Assembly (NCBI GenBank): GCA_001953215.1
Contig: CP019169.1
Span: 1,860,001-1,924,000 of the forward strand
DNA from: Betaproteobacteria bacterium GR16-43
GTDB taxonomy: Bacteria; Pseudomonadota; Gammaproteobacteria; Burkholderiales; Usitatibacteraceae
Length of the DNA stretch: 64,000 nucleotides
Direction of reading: 5' to 3'
Positions 43,444-53,258 of this stretch are shown here, in pieces. A program made the position numbers and the translations under genes. Under the pieces are notes generated by a model. That model was given only the letters and a program-made list of their open reading frames with translations, was not told the origin of the DNA and did no database searches. Each line of letters starts with the position of its first letter. The first letter of the stretch is position 1.

Positions 43444-44499
43444 ATGGCAGAGAATTCTAAGAGCCCGGACCCCGCCGTCCGGGCCTTGCAGGTCGACGAG
43501 GTCTTCCGTTTCGCGGGGACCGCCGCCGGCTTTTCCTTTTTTGGAGCGCTGCTCACGCTCGGCGTGCTCGCGGATACGGGCGACCTGGGACGCGGCTCGG
43601 TCTGGTTCTTCGGCGCCACGGGCGTCACGCTCCTGCGCGTCATGATCGTCGTCGGCTACGAGCGGCGCGACCCGAAGTCGAGCATCGAGCCCTGGGCCAA
43701 CCTCGTCATCGCGGCGAACCTGCTGGCGGGCATCCAGTGGGGCGTGCTGGGCACGCTGCTCTTCCCGCTGGACCATGGCTATCGCGAGCTCTACACCATC
43801 ATGGTGATCACCTGCTTCGTCGGGGGCTCGCTCACGTCGTATTCGTCGATCAAGTGGGCGCATCCGGCGCTCGCGATCCCGGCCACGATCCCGACCGCGA
43901 TCTACCTCTTCTTCGCGCAGGGCGGCGTGCACTTCTATGCCGGCGTCGGCGCGCTCTTCTTCTGCTTCGCGATCTACTACTACTCGCTCAAGCTGACGCG
44001 CCACCTCGAGGAACGATTCGCGCTGCAGGTCGCGCACGAGGATCTCCTGCGCGTCGCCGGCGGGGCGAACCAGCGCCTCGAGCTGGAAAACCGCGAACTC
44101 GCGCACCGCGCGGCGGTGCGCGCGGCTTCGATGGAAAGCGCCCGCGAGCAGGCCGAACGCCTCTTCGCGAGCTTCCTGCGCTCGCCGCTGCCGATGCTCG
44201 AATGCGATTCGGCCGCGCACGTGGTCTCGTGCAACCCCGCCGCGGAACGCCTCCTGGGCGAACGCGAACGCGAGTTGCAGGGCCGCGCGCTCTCCGAGCA
44301 CGTCATCTCCACCGGCCGCAAGCACGAGGGCAACGGCGCGCTGGGCTACTTCACCACCGGGGATGCGACGACGCAGGAAGTCGACATCCTCGCGCATGGC
44401 GTGCGCGTGAGCCGCGCCGTGGCCAGCTTCACTCGCCTTCCGGCGCATGAGGGTTCTTCTCCCGGGTTCAGCGTCGTCTTCGCGGCTCCGCCGCGTTAA
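43444..44499 (+). CDS. Membrane PAS-domain signalling protein without output domain
   Basis: A 351-residue protein with six to seven transmembrane helices in the first 195 residues (for example AAGFSFFGALLTLGVLAD, FYAGVGALFFCFAIYYYSL), a coiled coil (about 205-255, ANQRLELENRELAHRAA), and a C-terminal PAS domain (about 255-345, ASFLRSPLPMLECDSAAHVVSCNPAAERLLGE). The layout matches membrane sensors of diguanylate cyclases and kinases, but no GGDEF, EAL or kinase part follows. It is probably a sensor or adaptor that works through the kinase and REC-EAL proteins encoded beside it. ATG 43444 is used since the upstream region contains operator sites. Confidence 0.85.
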   Translation: MAENSKSPDPAVRALQVDEVFRFAGTAAGFSFFGALLTLGVLADTGDLGRGSVWFFGATGVTLLRVMIVVGYERRDPKSSIEPWANLVIAANLLAGIQWGVLGTLLFPLDHGYRELYTIMVITCFVGGSLTSYSSIKWAHPALAIPATIPTAIYLFFAQGGVHFYAGVGALFFCFAIYYYSLKLTRHLEERFALQVAHEDLLRVAGGANQRLELENRELAHRAAVRAASMESAREQAERLFASFLRSPLPMLECDSAAHVVSCNPAAERLLGERERELQGRALSEHVISTGRKHEGNGALGYFTTGDATTQEVDILAHGVRVSRAVASFTRLPAHEGSSPGFSVVFAAPPR

Positions 44500-45692
44500 G
44501 GCAAGGTCCGGAGCGATTTGCCGAGCCAGGGGGTGAGCTCGGCGACGGGCATGGGGCGCGCGACGAAATAGCCCTGGGCCATGTCGCACTGCAACTTGCC
44601 CAGCAAGTCGAAGTCCTCGCGGGACTCCACGCCCTCGGCTACGCAACAGATGTCGAGCTTGCGGGCCATGCCGATACTCGCCTCGAGGATCACGCGTGCC
44701 GAATCCAGGCGGGCTGCATTGGTCACGAAGGACCGGTCGATCTTCAGTTCGGTGAACGCGATGCGCGAGAGCTGCTGCATCGAGGAGTAGCCGGTGCCGT
44801 AGTCGTCGATCGACAGGCCGAAGCCCTTCATGCGCAGGCGCGCCAGGTTCTCCAGGACGGGACCGACCTCGCGCGTGGCCTCGGACTCCGTCACTTCCAG
44901 GATCATGTGCCGGGCGTCGAGCCCCTGGCCGTGCACGAGCTCCGTGATGCGATCGGCGATGTCGGCGTTGGCGAGCGTGGAGACCGACAGGTTCACCGAG
45001 ACCGTGACATCGCAACCGCTCGCGCGCCACGCCCGGCAATGCGCCGACGACTTGCGCAACATCGTCCACGTGAGCTCCCGGATCAACGCCGGATCGTCGA
45101 AGGCCTGCAGGAACGCCGACGGCAAGGCGATCCCCAGGCGGGGGTGCTCCCAGCGCGCGAGGGACTCCACGCCCCTCACCTTGCCCGTGGCCAGGTCGAC
45201 CTTGGGCTGGAACCAGGGCTCGAACTCGCCGCGCTTCAATCCATCGGCGATGGCCTCCGCGGTGAAGGTCACGCCCTGCGCGCGCTTGGCCTGCGACAGC
45301 GCCGTGCGGTGCAACAGGATCAACGGAATCAATTTGCGTGGCGTGAGCGGCTTCTCGACCAAGCCCAGCAGGGTGATGCCGTAGGCTTCCGACATCGTGC
45401 CGATGGAGGCCAGCAACTTCTTCTCCAGCGCGCTCGCCAGGATGATCGACACGCTCGCCTGCGTTTCGCCCAGGTGGCGCACGAGCTCCATGCCGTCCAT
45501 GCCCGCCATGTCCAGGTCGCTGATGACGATGTCGACGGGGCGCTGCGGGTCCTGCAGGATCTCGAGCGCCGCGGTGCCATCGGCCGCCTGGTGCACCGTG
45601 GTCACCCCGAGGCTCTCGAGCGTGCGCACGAGCTCGCGGCGCTGGAAGTCCTGGTCCTCCGCGACGAGGAAACGCAGGCCGGCCATCGACAT
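44496..45692 (-). CDS. Response regulator with EAL (c-di-GMP phosphodiesterase) domain
   Basis: A 398-residue REC-EAL protein. The receiver (about 5-125) has EDQD, the phosphorylatable Asp in VISDLDMAGMDG and Lys in LVEKPLTP. The EAL domain (about 145-395) has the divergent signature ESLARW in place of EALARW, keeps the catalytic loop sequence SIDDYGTGYSSM, and has EVTES, KIDRSFV, VAEGVES and QGYFVARPMP. Hydrolysis of c-di-GMP is likely regulated by phosphorylation, probably from the neighbouring hybrid kinase. Start at 45692 (ATG with an AGAGG upstream) is preferred over 45725, which would overlap the kinase gene. It is convergent with the PAS gene, overlapping by 4 bp. Confidence 0.9.
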   Translation of the reverse strand: MSMAGLRFLVAEDQDFQRRELVRTLESLGVTTVHQAADGTAALEILQDPQRPVDIVISDLDMAGMDGMELVRHLGETQASVSIILASALEKKLLASIGTMSEAYGITLLGLVEKPLTPRKLIPLILLHRTALSQAKRAQGVTFTAEAIADGLKRGEFEPWFQPKVDLATGKVRGVESLARWEHPRLGIALPSAFLQAFDDPALIRELTWTMLRKSSAHCRAWRASGCDVTVSVNLSVSTLANADIADRITELVHGQGLDARHMILEVTESEATREVGPVLENLARLRMKGFGLSIDDYGTGYSSMQQLSRIAFTELKIDRSFVTNAARLDSARVILEASIGMARKLDICCVAEGVESREDFDLLGKLQCDMAQGYFVARPMPVAELTPWLGKSLRTLP

Positions 45693-45702
45693 GCCTCTGC
45701 CC

Positions 45703-48315
45703 TCAGAGCTGGTCGACATGCGCATTCAATCGCTCCAGTTCCCGGTGCAGCACGCGCATGCCGTCGGAAACACTCGTCCAGTCGCTGGATCGCCCCGCGC
45801 TCTCCAGGCGATTGCACACCTTGGCGATGCCGTGGGCGCCCACCACCTTGCTGGCGCCCAGGAGGCGATGCGCGATGCTCGCCACCAGGACGTTGTCGTG
45901 GCGGGCCACGGCGCGCTCGAGCACGATGGCGTCGAGATCGTTGGCGCGGCGATAGTCCAGGAGGATCTGCAGCTGGATCTCTTCGTCGCCCCCGGAGGCT
46001 TCGGCGAGCACGCTGGCGTCCACGGGGGCAGGAAACAAGTCGCGATCCGGCGCGGCGACGGGCTTGGGACTGGGCAAGGGCAGCCAATGGTCGAGCTTCT
46101 CCAGGATCTGGGCCAGCTCCACGGGCTTGACGAGGCAGTCGTCCATCCCGGCGTCGTAGCAGCGTTCGGCCTCGCCGCCCAGCGCATTGGCGGTGCACGC
46201 GATGATCGGCGTGTGCTTGCGGCTGCCGTCCTCCAGGCGTCGGATGGTGCGGGTGAGCTCGAAGCCGTCCATGCCGGGCATGTTGCAGTCGGTCAGCACG
46301 ATGCCGTAACGCGACGACTTCCATTTCTCGAGCGCCTCGGCGCCGTTCTCGGCACTCTGCGCGGCGTAGCCCAGCGCGTGGACCTGGCGCAGGAGCAAGG
46401 TCCGGTTGGTCGGGTGGTCGTCGACCACGAGCACCAGCGTGCCCTCGAGCGCGGCATCCGCAACGCTGGGCGCGAGCCTGCGCATGCGCGTGGTGTCGCT
46501 CAGCCGGTCATGGGACTTCTTGCTGTCGACGACGGGCAGCTCGACGGGATCCGCGACCGGCAGCCACAAGGTCAGCGTCAGGGTCGTGCCGCGGCCCAGT
46601 TCGCTTGCGAGCTCCACGGTGCCGCCCATGAGGCTGGCAAGGCGCCGGCAGATGGTGAGCCCCAGCCCCGTGCCGCCGGCGCGCATGGCCGGGTCGAGGT
46701 CGCCGCGGCTGTAGGGCTGGAAGAGCCGCGCCTGGTCGGCCTCGGAGATACCGATGCCCGTATCGGCGACGGTGAATTGCACGCGCTCATCGGTCGCGGA
46801 GCGCCCGACGAGCTCGGCCTTGATCTCGATCACCCCGCGCGAGGTGAACTTCACCGCGTTGCTCACGAAGTTGTTGAGGATCTGGCGCAGGCGCAGCGGA
46901 TCGACCCTCAGGGCCGGGCTGATGTTCGGATCGGTGCTGCGCTTCAACTGCAGGCCCTTGCTGCTGGCGTTGCCGGAATAGATGTCGCGCACGCCTTCGA
47001 TGAGGTGCCGGATCGAGACCACTTCGGGGCGGATCTCCAGGCGCTCGGCCTCGATCATGGAGAAGTCCAGGATGTCGTCGATCAGGCGCAGCAGCGACTT
47101 GCTCGACTCGCGAACGATGCCCAGCGTGACGCGTTGTTCGGAATCGAGCTTGGTGAGGCTCAGGAGCTCCAGCATGCCGTTGGCGCCGTTCATCGGCGTG
47201 CGGATCTCGTGGCTCATGGTCGCGAGGAAGGTGCTCTTCGCGCGATTGGCCGAGTCCGCCGCGATCTTGGCCTCCTGCAGGGCTTCTCCCAGGCGCTGCT
47301 GCTCGGTCACGTCGGCGATGTAGCCGTTTTGCATCACCACATCCCGGGACACGCGCTGCAGGGTCGCTTCGTGGTGCAGGCAGCGCGTGGTGCCGTCGCC
47401 GTGCGTGACGCGGTAGTTGTGGCGGAAGGGGGACAGCGTCGCGGTGGCTTCGGACAAGGCCGCCATGAAATCCGCCCGATCGCGCGGGTCGATCGCTTCG
47501 ACCATAGCGACCCAGTCCGGGAAGGTGCCGGGGGTGCGGGCGGCCGAGATGGCACAGACGTTCGAGAATCCGGCGCTCATGAAGGTAAAGCGCGAACCAC
47601 CACGCGCATCCTGGCGGAACTGGTACATCGTCCCGGGCAGGCTGTCGGCCATGATGCGCAGGCGGTCTTCGGTCTGGCGGCGCGACCGCGACTGGAGGAC
47701 GAAGGCCAGGTAGCCGGGAATCAGCACGAGCAGGCCGAACACCACGCCGGCGATGAGCACCGCCAGCTCGATGTCGTGGCGCTCGCCGGAGGCGGCGCGA
47801 TGCTGGCGCAGCAACCGGCCTTCGGCGCGCCGAACCTCGGTGGCCAGCTGCACGAGCTTCGCGCCGGAGGCCTGGCCCGCTTGCGCGTCCTGGCGCAGCT
47901 GGTCCTGGGAGAGACCCGTGGTGCGCCGCAGGCGCACCGTCTCGCGCAATGCCGCTGCACGCCGCGTGAGGTGCTCCTCGATGGCCGCGACACGCGCTTG
48001 CTGGTCCGGATTGTCCGCGGTCAGGGTCTTGAGCCGGGCGACGCCGGTGCCGACTTCCTCGAGGGCCCGGTCGCGCTCGCCGAGGGATGCGGTGTTGCCC
48101 GATAGCAGGTAGTCGCGGTTGGCCGCTTCCGCGCGCACGGAAGCCTCGCGGATCTCGGTGACGTCCTGGCGCAGGTCCTGGGCCGCGGCCACGCGCAGCG
48201 ACGATTCCGACTCGTTGCCCGTCGCGACGTACAGGGTCCATCCCATGACCGCCATCGCGACCGTGGCCAGCCAGAAGCTGAGGTGGGCCAGGTACCGGAC
48301 GACGGAAGGTTTCAT
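45703..48315 (-). CDS. BvgS/ArcB-like hybrid histidine kinase (CHASE3-PAS-HK-REC-HPt)
   Basis: An 870-residue membrane kinase. Order: first transmembrane helix (10-30), periplasmic helical CHASE3-like region (about 32-185), second transmembrane helix (about 187-210, VLIAGVVFGLLVLIPGYLAFVL), PAS (about 225-345), HisKA with His in FLATMSHEIRTPMNG, HATPase with NNFVSNAVKFTSRG, DTGIGIS and GGTGLGLTIC, REC with Asp in IVLTDCNMPGMDG, and HPt with His in ASIAHRLLGASKV. This is a complete four-step phosphorelay. The REC-EAL gene follows 10 bp after its stop and is the natural target. The longer open frame upstream is antisense to hrpA and is rejected. Confidence 0.93.
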   Translation of the reverse strand: MKPSVVRYLAHLSFWLATVAMAVMGWTLYVATGNESESSLRVAAAQDLRQDVTEIREASVRAEAANRDYLLSGNTASLGERDRALEEVGTGVARLKTLTADNPDQQARVAAIEEHLTRRAAALRETVRLRRTTGLSQDQLRQDAQAGQASGAKLVQLATEVRRAEGRLLRQHRAASGERHDIELAVLIAGVVFGLLVLIPGYLAFVLQSRSRRQTEDRLRIMADSLPGTMYQFRQDARGGSRFTFMSAGFSNVCAISAARTPGTFPDWVAMVEAIDPRDRADFMAALSEATATLSPFRHNYRVTHGDGTTRCLHHEATLQRVSRDVVMQNGYIADVTEQQRLGEALQEAKIAADSANRAKSTFLATMSHEIRTPMNGANGMLELLSLTKLDSEQRVTLGIVRESSKSLLRLIDDILDFSMIEAERLEIRPEVVSIRHLIEGVRDIYSGNASSKGLQLKRSTDPNISPALRVDPLRLRQILNNFVSNAVKFTSRGVIEIKAELVGRSATDERVQFTVADTGIGISEADQARLFQPYSRGDLDPAMRAGGTGLGLTICRRLASLMGGTVELASELGRGTTLTLTLWLPVADPVELPVVDSKKSHDRLSDTTRMRRLAPSVADAALEGTLVLVVDDHPTNRTLLLRQVHALGYAAQSAENGAEALEKWKSSRYGIVLTDCNMPGMDGFELTRTIRRLEDGSRKHTPIIACTANALGGEAERCYDAGMDDCLVKPVELAQILEKLDHWLPLPSPKPVAAPDRDLFPAPVDASVLAEASGGDEEIQLQILLDYRRANDLDAIVLERAVARHDNVLVASIAHRLLGASKVVGAHGIAKVCNRLESAGRSSDWTSVSDGMRVLHRELERLNAHVDQL

Positions 48316-48495
48316 GGACCACTCGGCTTGACGGTTGGCGAGTATGTCCGCGCGCCTTCGCAATGTATGTTCGGTACGGCACACAAGCCGTCGCGGTCGA
48401 GCGGAAGCGGAAAGAATTACCGACGAACGCGCCCTTTCGCAGTGGCGCGCGCAGCGACAAAGTAAAATGGCACCCAGCGCCCAAGCCGCGACGCC

Positions 48496-51400
48496 ATGAA
48501 CGACCTCCCAGCAGACCTTTTCGCCGGCACGCTCGCCGCCGACCACCCGAAGATCGCCGCGCTCGCCGCGCAAGTCCGCGAGCGGGAGCGGCGCGATCAT
48601 CCCGTGGGGCGCGAGCGAGCACTGCTGGGCGAGCTGCTCGAGCGGTCGCGCGCTCGCCATGCGGCGCGGCTGGCGGCGCTGCCGCGGCCCAGCTTTCCCG
48701 AGGACCTGCCGATCGCGCAGAAGCGCGACGACATCGCCGCATTGATCGGGAAGCATCCCGTCGTGATCGTCTGCGGCGAGACGGGCTCGGGCAAGACCAC
48801 GCAGATCCCGAAGATCTGCCTCGCGTTGAAGCGCGGCGCCGCGGGCCTCATCGGGTGCACGCAGCCGCGGCGCATCGCGGCGCGCAGCCTCTCGAAGCGC
48901 CTCGCGGTCGAGCTGCCCGGAAGCCCGAAGGGATTCGTGGGCCACAAGATCCGCTTCCAGGACGAGACGCGTCCCGAGTCGGTCATCAAGGTGATGACCG
49001 ACGGCATCCTGCTGGCCGAGATCCACTCCGACCGCGAGCTGCGCGCCTACGACACGATCATCGTCGACGAGGCGCACGAGCGCAGCCTCAACATCGATTT
49101 CCTGCTCGGGTACCTGAAGCGCCTGGTCGCGATCCGCTCCGACCTCAAGGTAATCGTGACCTCGGCCACCATCGATACGCAACGCTTCTCGGAGTTCTTC
49201 GGCGGCGCCCCGGTGATCGAGGTGAGCGGGCGCACCTATCCGGTCGAGGTGCGCTACCGCCCCGAGTTCTTCGAGGTCGAGCAGGAGGACGACGAACCGG
49301 TCGATCTCAACGAGGCGCTGGTGAAGGCCGTCGACGAGATCCACCGCACCAGCCGCACCGGCGACGTGCTGGTCTTCCTCCCCGGCGAGCGCGAGATCCG
49401 CGAAGCCGCCGAGCACCTGCGCAAGCACGGGCCGAAGGGCCTCGAGATCCTGCCGCTGTTCTCGCGCCTCTCCGCCGAAGAGCAGGACCGTGTGTTCGAG
49501 CCCAGCGGGCAGCGCCGGGTCGTGCTCTCGACCAACGTCGCCGAGACTTCGCTCACGGTGCCCGGCATCCACTACGTCATCGACGCGGGCCTCGCGCGCG
49601 TGAAGCGCTATTCGCCGCGGCAGAAGATCGACCAGTTGCGCATCGAACCGATCTCGCAGGCGGCGGCGAAGCAGCGCGCGGGCCGCTGCGGTCGCGTGGC
49701 GAGCGGCATCGCGATCCGGCTCTACGCCGAGGCGGACTTCCTCGAGCGCCCGACGTTCACGACGCCCGAGATCCTGCGAACCTCGCTCGCATCCGTGATC
49801 CTGCGCATGGCCTCGCTCGACGTGGGCGAGATCGCGGCCTTCCCGTTCGTCGAGCCGCCGACGCCGCGCCAGATCCAGGACGGCTACCAGGTGCTCCTCG
49901 AGCTGGGCGCGATCGACGAGAAGCGAAGGCTCACGCCCATCGGCCAGGAGCTCGCACGCTTGCCGGTCGACCCCCGCATCGGCCGCATGCTGATCGGCGC
50001 GCGCGAATTCCATTGCGGCACCGAGATGATCATCCTCGCCGCGGCGCTCTCGATCCAGGACCCGCGCGACCGTCCGCAGGACAAGCGCCAGGAATCCGAC
50101 CGCGCGCACGAAGAGTTCCGCGACGACGCCTCGGATTTCGTGCAACTCATGAACCTGTGGAAGTTCTTCGACGAAGCGTTCGTCCACAAGAAATCGACGC
50201 GCAAGCTCTACGACACGTGCCGCGAGCACTTCCTCTCGTACGTGCGCATGCGCGAGTGGCGCGACCTCGCCGGGCAGCTGCGCGAGATGGCCTCCGAACT
50301 TCGCATTCGCGAGAACCCCACGCCGGCCACGTACGAGCAGGTGCACCGCGCGCTGCTGACCGGCCTCGTGACCAACGTGGGCCTGAAGGCGCAGGACGGA
50401 GACCACTACAACGCACCGCGCGGCATCCCCTTCGCCGTCTGGCCGGGCTCGGGGCTGAAGAAGAACCGCCCGCGCTGGATCGTGGCGGGAGAGCTGCAGG
50501 AGACCACGCGCATCTATGCCCGCAACGTCGCGCGCGTGGAGCCCGACTGGATCGAGAAGGCCGCGGCCCACCTGGTCACGCGCCAGCACGCGGAGCCGCA
50601 CTGGGACCGCGAACGCGGCGAGGTGCTGGCGTACGAATCGGTTTCGCTCTACGGCCTCTCGATCGTCGCGCGACGCAAGGTGAGCTTCGGCAAGCTCGAT
50701 CCCCCGAAAGCGCGCGAAGTGTTCATCGCCGGTGCGCTCGTGGACGGCGAGTTCGACACGCCGCTCGCCTTTTTCGCGGCCAATCGCCGGCTGGTGAAGG
50801 AAGTCGAGGAGCTGGAGCACCGTGCGCGCCGCCCGGACGTGCTCGTGGACGATTCGGTGATCCAGGCCTGGTACCACGCGCGTATTCCCGACGATGTGCG
50901 CGACGCGAGGTCGTTCGACGCGTGGTATCGCGAGGCGGCGAAGGCCACGCCGAACCTGCTCTTCCTCACCCGCGAAGAGCTCATGCGCCACGGCGCCGAG
51001 TCCGTCACGGAACAGCTCTTCCCGCGCGAGATGAAGATCGGCGAGGCCACGTTCCCGCTCGCGTATCGCTTCGAGCCCGCGCATCCGCTGGACGGCGTCA
51101 CGATGACCGTGCCGCTCGCGTTGCTCAATCAAGTCGAGGACGCCGCGGTGGACTGGCTGGTGCCGGGGCTCGTGCGCGACAAGGTGGCCTGGCTGATGAA
51201 GGCGCTGCCCAAGCGCGTGCGCACGCAACTCGTCCCCGTGCCCGAGCACGTGACCGCGTTCCTGCAGCAGGAGCGGATCGGCGCGCGCCCGGTGCGCGAA
51301 GCCGTGCTGGCCTATGCCTCGCGCCGCTGCGGCGAGCGCCTGGACGACGCGATCTGGTCGAAGGACGACATGCCGCTGCACTTCGCGATGAACCTTCGCG

Positions 51401-52371
51401 TCATCGACGATGCGAAGCGCGAGCTCGCGATGAGCCGCGACCTGGGCGAGCTGCGCAAGCGCCTGGGGGAAGCGGCGAGCCTCACGCTCGCGAAGTCGAA
51501 GCCGGGCATGGAGCGCGAAGGCATCAAGGCCTGGGATTTCGGCGACCTCCCCGAGGAAGTGAGCTTTCGCCGCGGCAACCAGTCGCTCACGGGCTATCCC
51601 GCGCTGGTCGACGAGGGCGAGAGCGTCTCGATCCGCCTGTTCGATGCACGCGAGAAAGCCGCCGAGGCCCATCGCGCGGGCGTGAAGCGCCTCCTGTCGT
51701 TCGAGTTGCGCGAACAACTGAAGAACCTCGACCGCAGCATCGCGAGCCAGAACGCGCTCGCGTTGCGCTACGTGCCGGCTATTTCCGCGGACAAGGTGAA
51801 GGAAGACCTCGCCGCGGCCATCGTCGATCGCGCGTTCTTCGGCGAAGACGCGTTGCCGCGCACGGCCAAGGCTTTCGAGGAGCAGAAGAAGCGCGCGAAG
51901 GCCCGGCTGCCCGCGGTGTCGGAAGCGGTGTCGCGCCATGCGGCCGCGATCGCGACGGCCTACCAGGAAGCCTCGACGACGATCGCGCAATCGGGCGCGC
52001 TCGGCCGCGTGGCGCAGGAGGCGCGAGCGCAGCGCGACCGGCTGGTGAGCCCGGGTTTCCTCTCGCGCACGCCGTGGGAGCGCCTCGAGCACCTGCCGCG
52101 CTACTTGCGGGGCTACGCGTTGCGCCTCCAGAAGTACCGCACCAACGCCGAGCGCGACAACAAGCACAACGGAACGGTGGCCGGTTTGTGGAACCAATAC
52201 GAAGCGCGCGCCGCCACCGATCGCGATGCCGAACGCCACGATCCGAAGCTCGAGGATTTCCGCTGGATGATCGAGGAGCTGCGCATTTCCCTCTTCGCCC
52301 AGGAACTGCGCACGCCCATGCCGGTGTCAGCCAAGCGCCTGCAGAAGTACTGGGACGAGCATTTGAGATAA
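48496..52371 (+). CDS. hrpA: ATP-dependent RNA helicase HrpA
   Basis: A 1291-residue DEAH-box RNA helicase, close to the usual length of about 1300. Motif I GETGSGKTTQIPK, Ia, motif II VDEAHERSLNIDF, motif III VTSATID, motif V/VI with QAAAKQRAGRCGRVASG are all intact. The helicase-associated domains and the long C-terminal part (DUF3418, LSFELREQLKNLDRSIA) follow. It acts in mRNA processing and ribosome rescue and is not essential in E. coli. ATG 48496 follows a region with a TAAAAT-like -10 box near 48470. The region 48316-48495 is the shared divergent promoter with the kinase gene. Confidence 0.96.
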   Translation: MNDLPADLFAGTLAADHPKIAALAAQVRERERRDHPVGRERALLGELLERSRARHAARLAALPRPSFPEDLPIAQKRDDIAALIGKHPVVIVCGETGSGKTTQIPKICLALKRGAAGLIGCTQPRRIAARSLSKRLAVELPGSPKGFVGHKIRFQDETRPESVIKVMTDGILLAEIHSDRELRAYDTIIVDEAHERSLNIDFLLGYLKRLVAIRSDLKVIVTSATIDTQRFSEFFGGAPVIEVSGRTYPVEVRYRPEFFEVEQEDDEPVDLNEALVKAVDEIHRTSRTGDVLVFLPGEREIREAAEHLRKHGPKGLEILPLFSRLSAEEQDRVFEPSGQRRVVLSTNVAETSLTVPGIHYVIDAGLARVKRYSPRQKIDQLRIEPISQAAAKQRAGRCGRVASGIAIRLYAEADFLERPTFTTPEILRTSLASVILRMASLDVGEIAAFPFVEPPTPRQIQDGYQVLLELGAIDEKRRLTPIGQELARLPVDPRIGRMLIGAREFHCGTEMIILAAALSIQDPRDRPQDKRQESDRAHEEFRDDASDFVQLMNLWKFFDEAFVHKKSTRKLYDTCREHFLSYVRMREWRDLAGQLREMASELRIRENPTPATYEQVHRALLTGLVTNVGLKAQDGDHYNAPRGIPFAVWPGSGLKKNRPRWIVAGELQETTRIYARNVARVEPDWIEKAAAHLVTRQHAEPHWDRERGEVLAYESVSLYGLSIVARRKVSFGKLDPPKAREVFIAGALVDGEFDTPLAFFAANRRLVKEVEELEHRARRPDVLVDDSVIQAWYHARIPDDVRDARSFDAWYREAAKATPNLLFLTREELMRHGAESVTEQLFPREMKIGEATFPLAYRFEPAHPLDGVTMTVPLALLNQVEDAAVDWLVPGLVRDKVAWLMKALPKRVRTQLVPVPEHVTAFLQQERIGARPVREAVLAYASRRCGERLDDAIWSKDDMPLHFAMNLRVIDDAKRELAMSRDLGELRKRLGEAASLTLAKSKPGMEREGIKAWDFGDLPEEVSFRRGNQSLTGYPALVDEGESVSIRLFDAREKAAEAHRAGVKRLLSFELREQLKNLDRSIASQNALALRYVPAISADKVKEDLAAAIVDRAFFGEDALPRTAKAFEEQKKRAKARLPAVSEAVSRHAAAIATAYQEASTTIAQSGALGRVAQEARAQRDRLVSPGFLSRTPWERLEHLPRYLRGYALRLQKYRTNAERDNKHNGTVAGLWNQYEARAATDRDAERHDPKLEDFRWMIEELRISLFAQELRTPMPVSAKRLQKYWDEHLR

Positions 52372-52378
52372 TGCGGAA

Positions 52379-52831
52379 ATGATCCTCGACGCGCTCCTGG
52401 CCTACCTGCATTTCGCCGCGATCTTCATGCTCGTCGGTTTCCTCGCGGCCGAACTCGTCCTGGTCCGCCTCGCGCTCGACCTCTCGGGCGTGCGCCGCCT
52501 TGCCAGTGTCGACATGGCCTACTTCATGTCGGCGATCGCGGTGCTCGTCACCGGGATCCTGCGCCTTGTGTTCGGCGCCAAAGGTGCGGATTTCTACGTG
52601 AATCACTGGCCGTTCTACGTGAAGTTTCTCCTCTTCGTGTCGGTGGGCATCGTGTCGCTGCAGCCCACGCTCGCGTTCATCCGGTGGCGCCGGATGCTGG
52701 AGGCGGGCGACGGCTGGCAAGTTCCCGATGCGGAGCGCCGGCGCGTGCGCCGGCTGCTCCTCCTGGAAGTGCACCTCGCGGCCATGATCCCGGTGTTCGC
52801 CGTGGTCATGTCGCGAGGCCTCGGAGCCTGA
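52379..52831 (+). CDS. DUF2214-type small membrane protein
   Basis: A 150-residue protein with four transmembrane helices (LHFAAIFMLVGFLAAELVL, MSAIAVLVTGILRLVFGA, FYVKFLLFVSVGIVSL, LLLEVHLAAMIPVFAVVMS). A conserved His at the start of the first helix (LAYLHFAAI) and further His and Arg residues are as in DUF2214 proteins, which may bind heme or quinone-like ligands, unproven. It is 7 bp after hrpA and likely co-transcribed. Confidence 0.85.
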   Translation: MILDALLAYLHFAAIFMLVGFLAAELVLVRLALDLSGVRRLASVDMAYFMSAIAVLVTGILRLVFGAKGADFYVNHWPFYVKFLLFVSVGIVSLQPTLAFIRWRRMLEAGDGWQVPDAERRRVRRLLLLEVHLAAMIPVFAVVMSRGLGA

Positions 52832-52832
52832 G

Positions 52833-53246
52833 CTAGCGCTTCTCGTCGGCGAGCATCACCGCGACGCTCGCGACGATCAGGAACACCGGGTATTCCCAGC
52901 CGCCGTTGGGCGCACTGAAGACCCAGCCGTTGCCCGCATGCGTCCACGTGGCGCCGAGCAGGATCGGCAACAACGCCGCGGCGACCCAGCGCACCTTTAC
53001 GTTGGCGAGCAGCAGGATGCCGCCCACCACTTCCAGCGCGACGACGACGTAGGCCAGCGGGCCCGGCAGTCCGATCGACTCGAAGAACTTCGCGGTGCCG
53101 TCCATCCCGTAGGTGTAGACCTTGAGCACCAGGCTGTGCGTGAGGTACATCACGCCCAGCGCAATGCGCAGCAGGGCCACGCCGTAGGGCGTGGTGTTGG
53201 TGCCTGACCGGCCAGTGGCGGTCGTGTTCAGCGTGATCGCATTCAT
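52833..53246 (-). CDS. DoxX-family membrane protein
   Basis: A 137-residue integral membrane protein with four helices (VALLRIALGVMYLTHSLVL, LAYVVVALEVVGGILLLA, AALLPILLGATWTHAGNG, YPVFLIVASVAVMLA) and the DoxX motif RIALGVMYLTHS. The family includes respiratory quinol-oxidase-related and redox-stress membrane proteins. It is the second gene of a rhodanese-DoxX unit divergent from a LysR regulator, an arrangement seen repeatedly in proteobacteria. The stop lies directly next to the convergent DUF2214 gene. Confidence 0.9.
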   Translation of the reverse strand: MNAITLNTTATGRSGTNTTPYGVALLRIALGVMYLTHSLVLKVYTYGMDGTAKFFESIGLPGPLAYVVVALEVVGGILLLANVKVRWVAAALLPILLGATWTHAGNGWVFSAPNGGWEYPVFLIVASVAVMLADEKR

Positions 53247-53258
53247 GGAGTTTCTCCT

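Noticed and set aside
45703-52239. Very long minus-strand open frame (over 2100 codons)
   Set aside because: Only the part up to 48315 is a real hybrid kinase. The rest is antisense to hrpA, with Arg- and Val-rich composition typical of a shadow frame in G+C-rich DNA.
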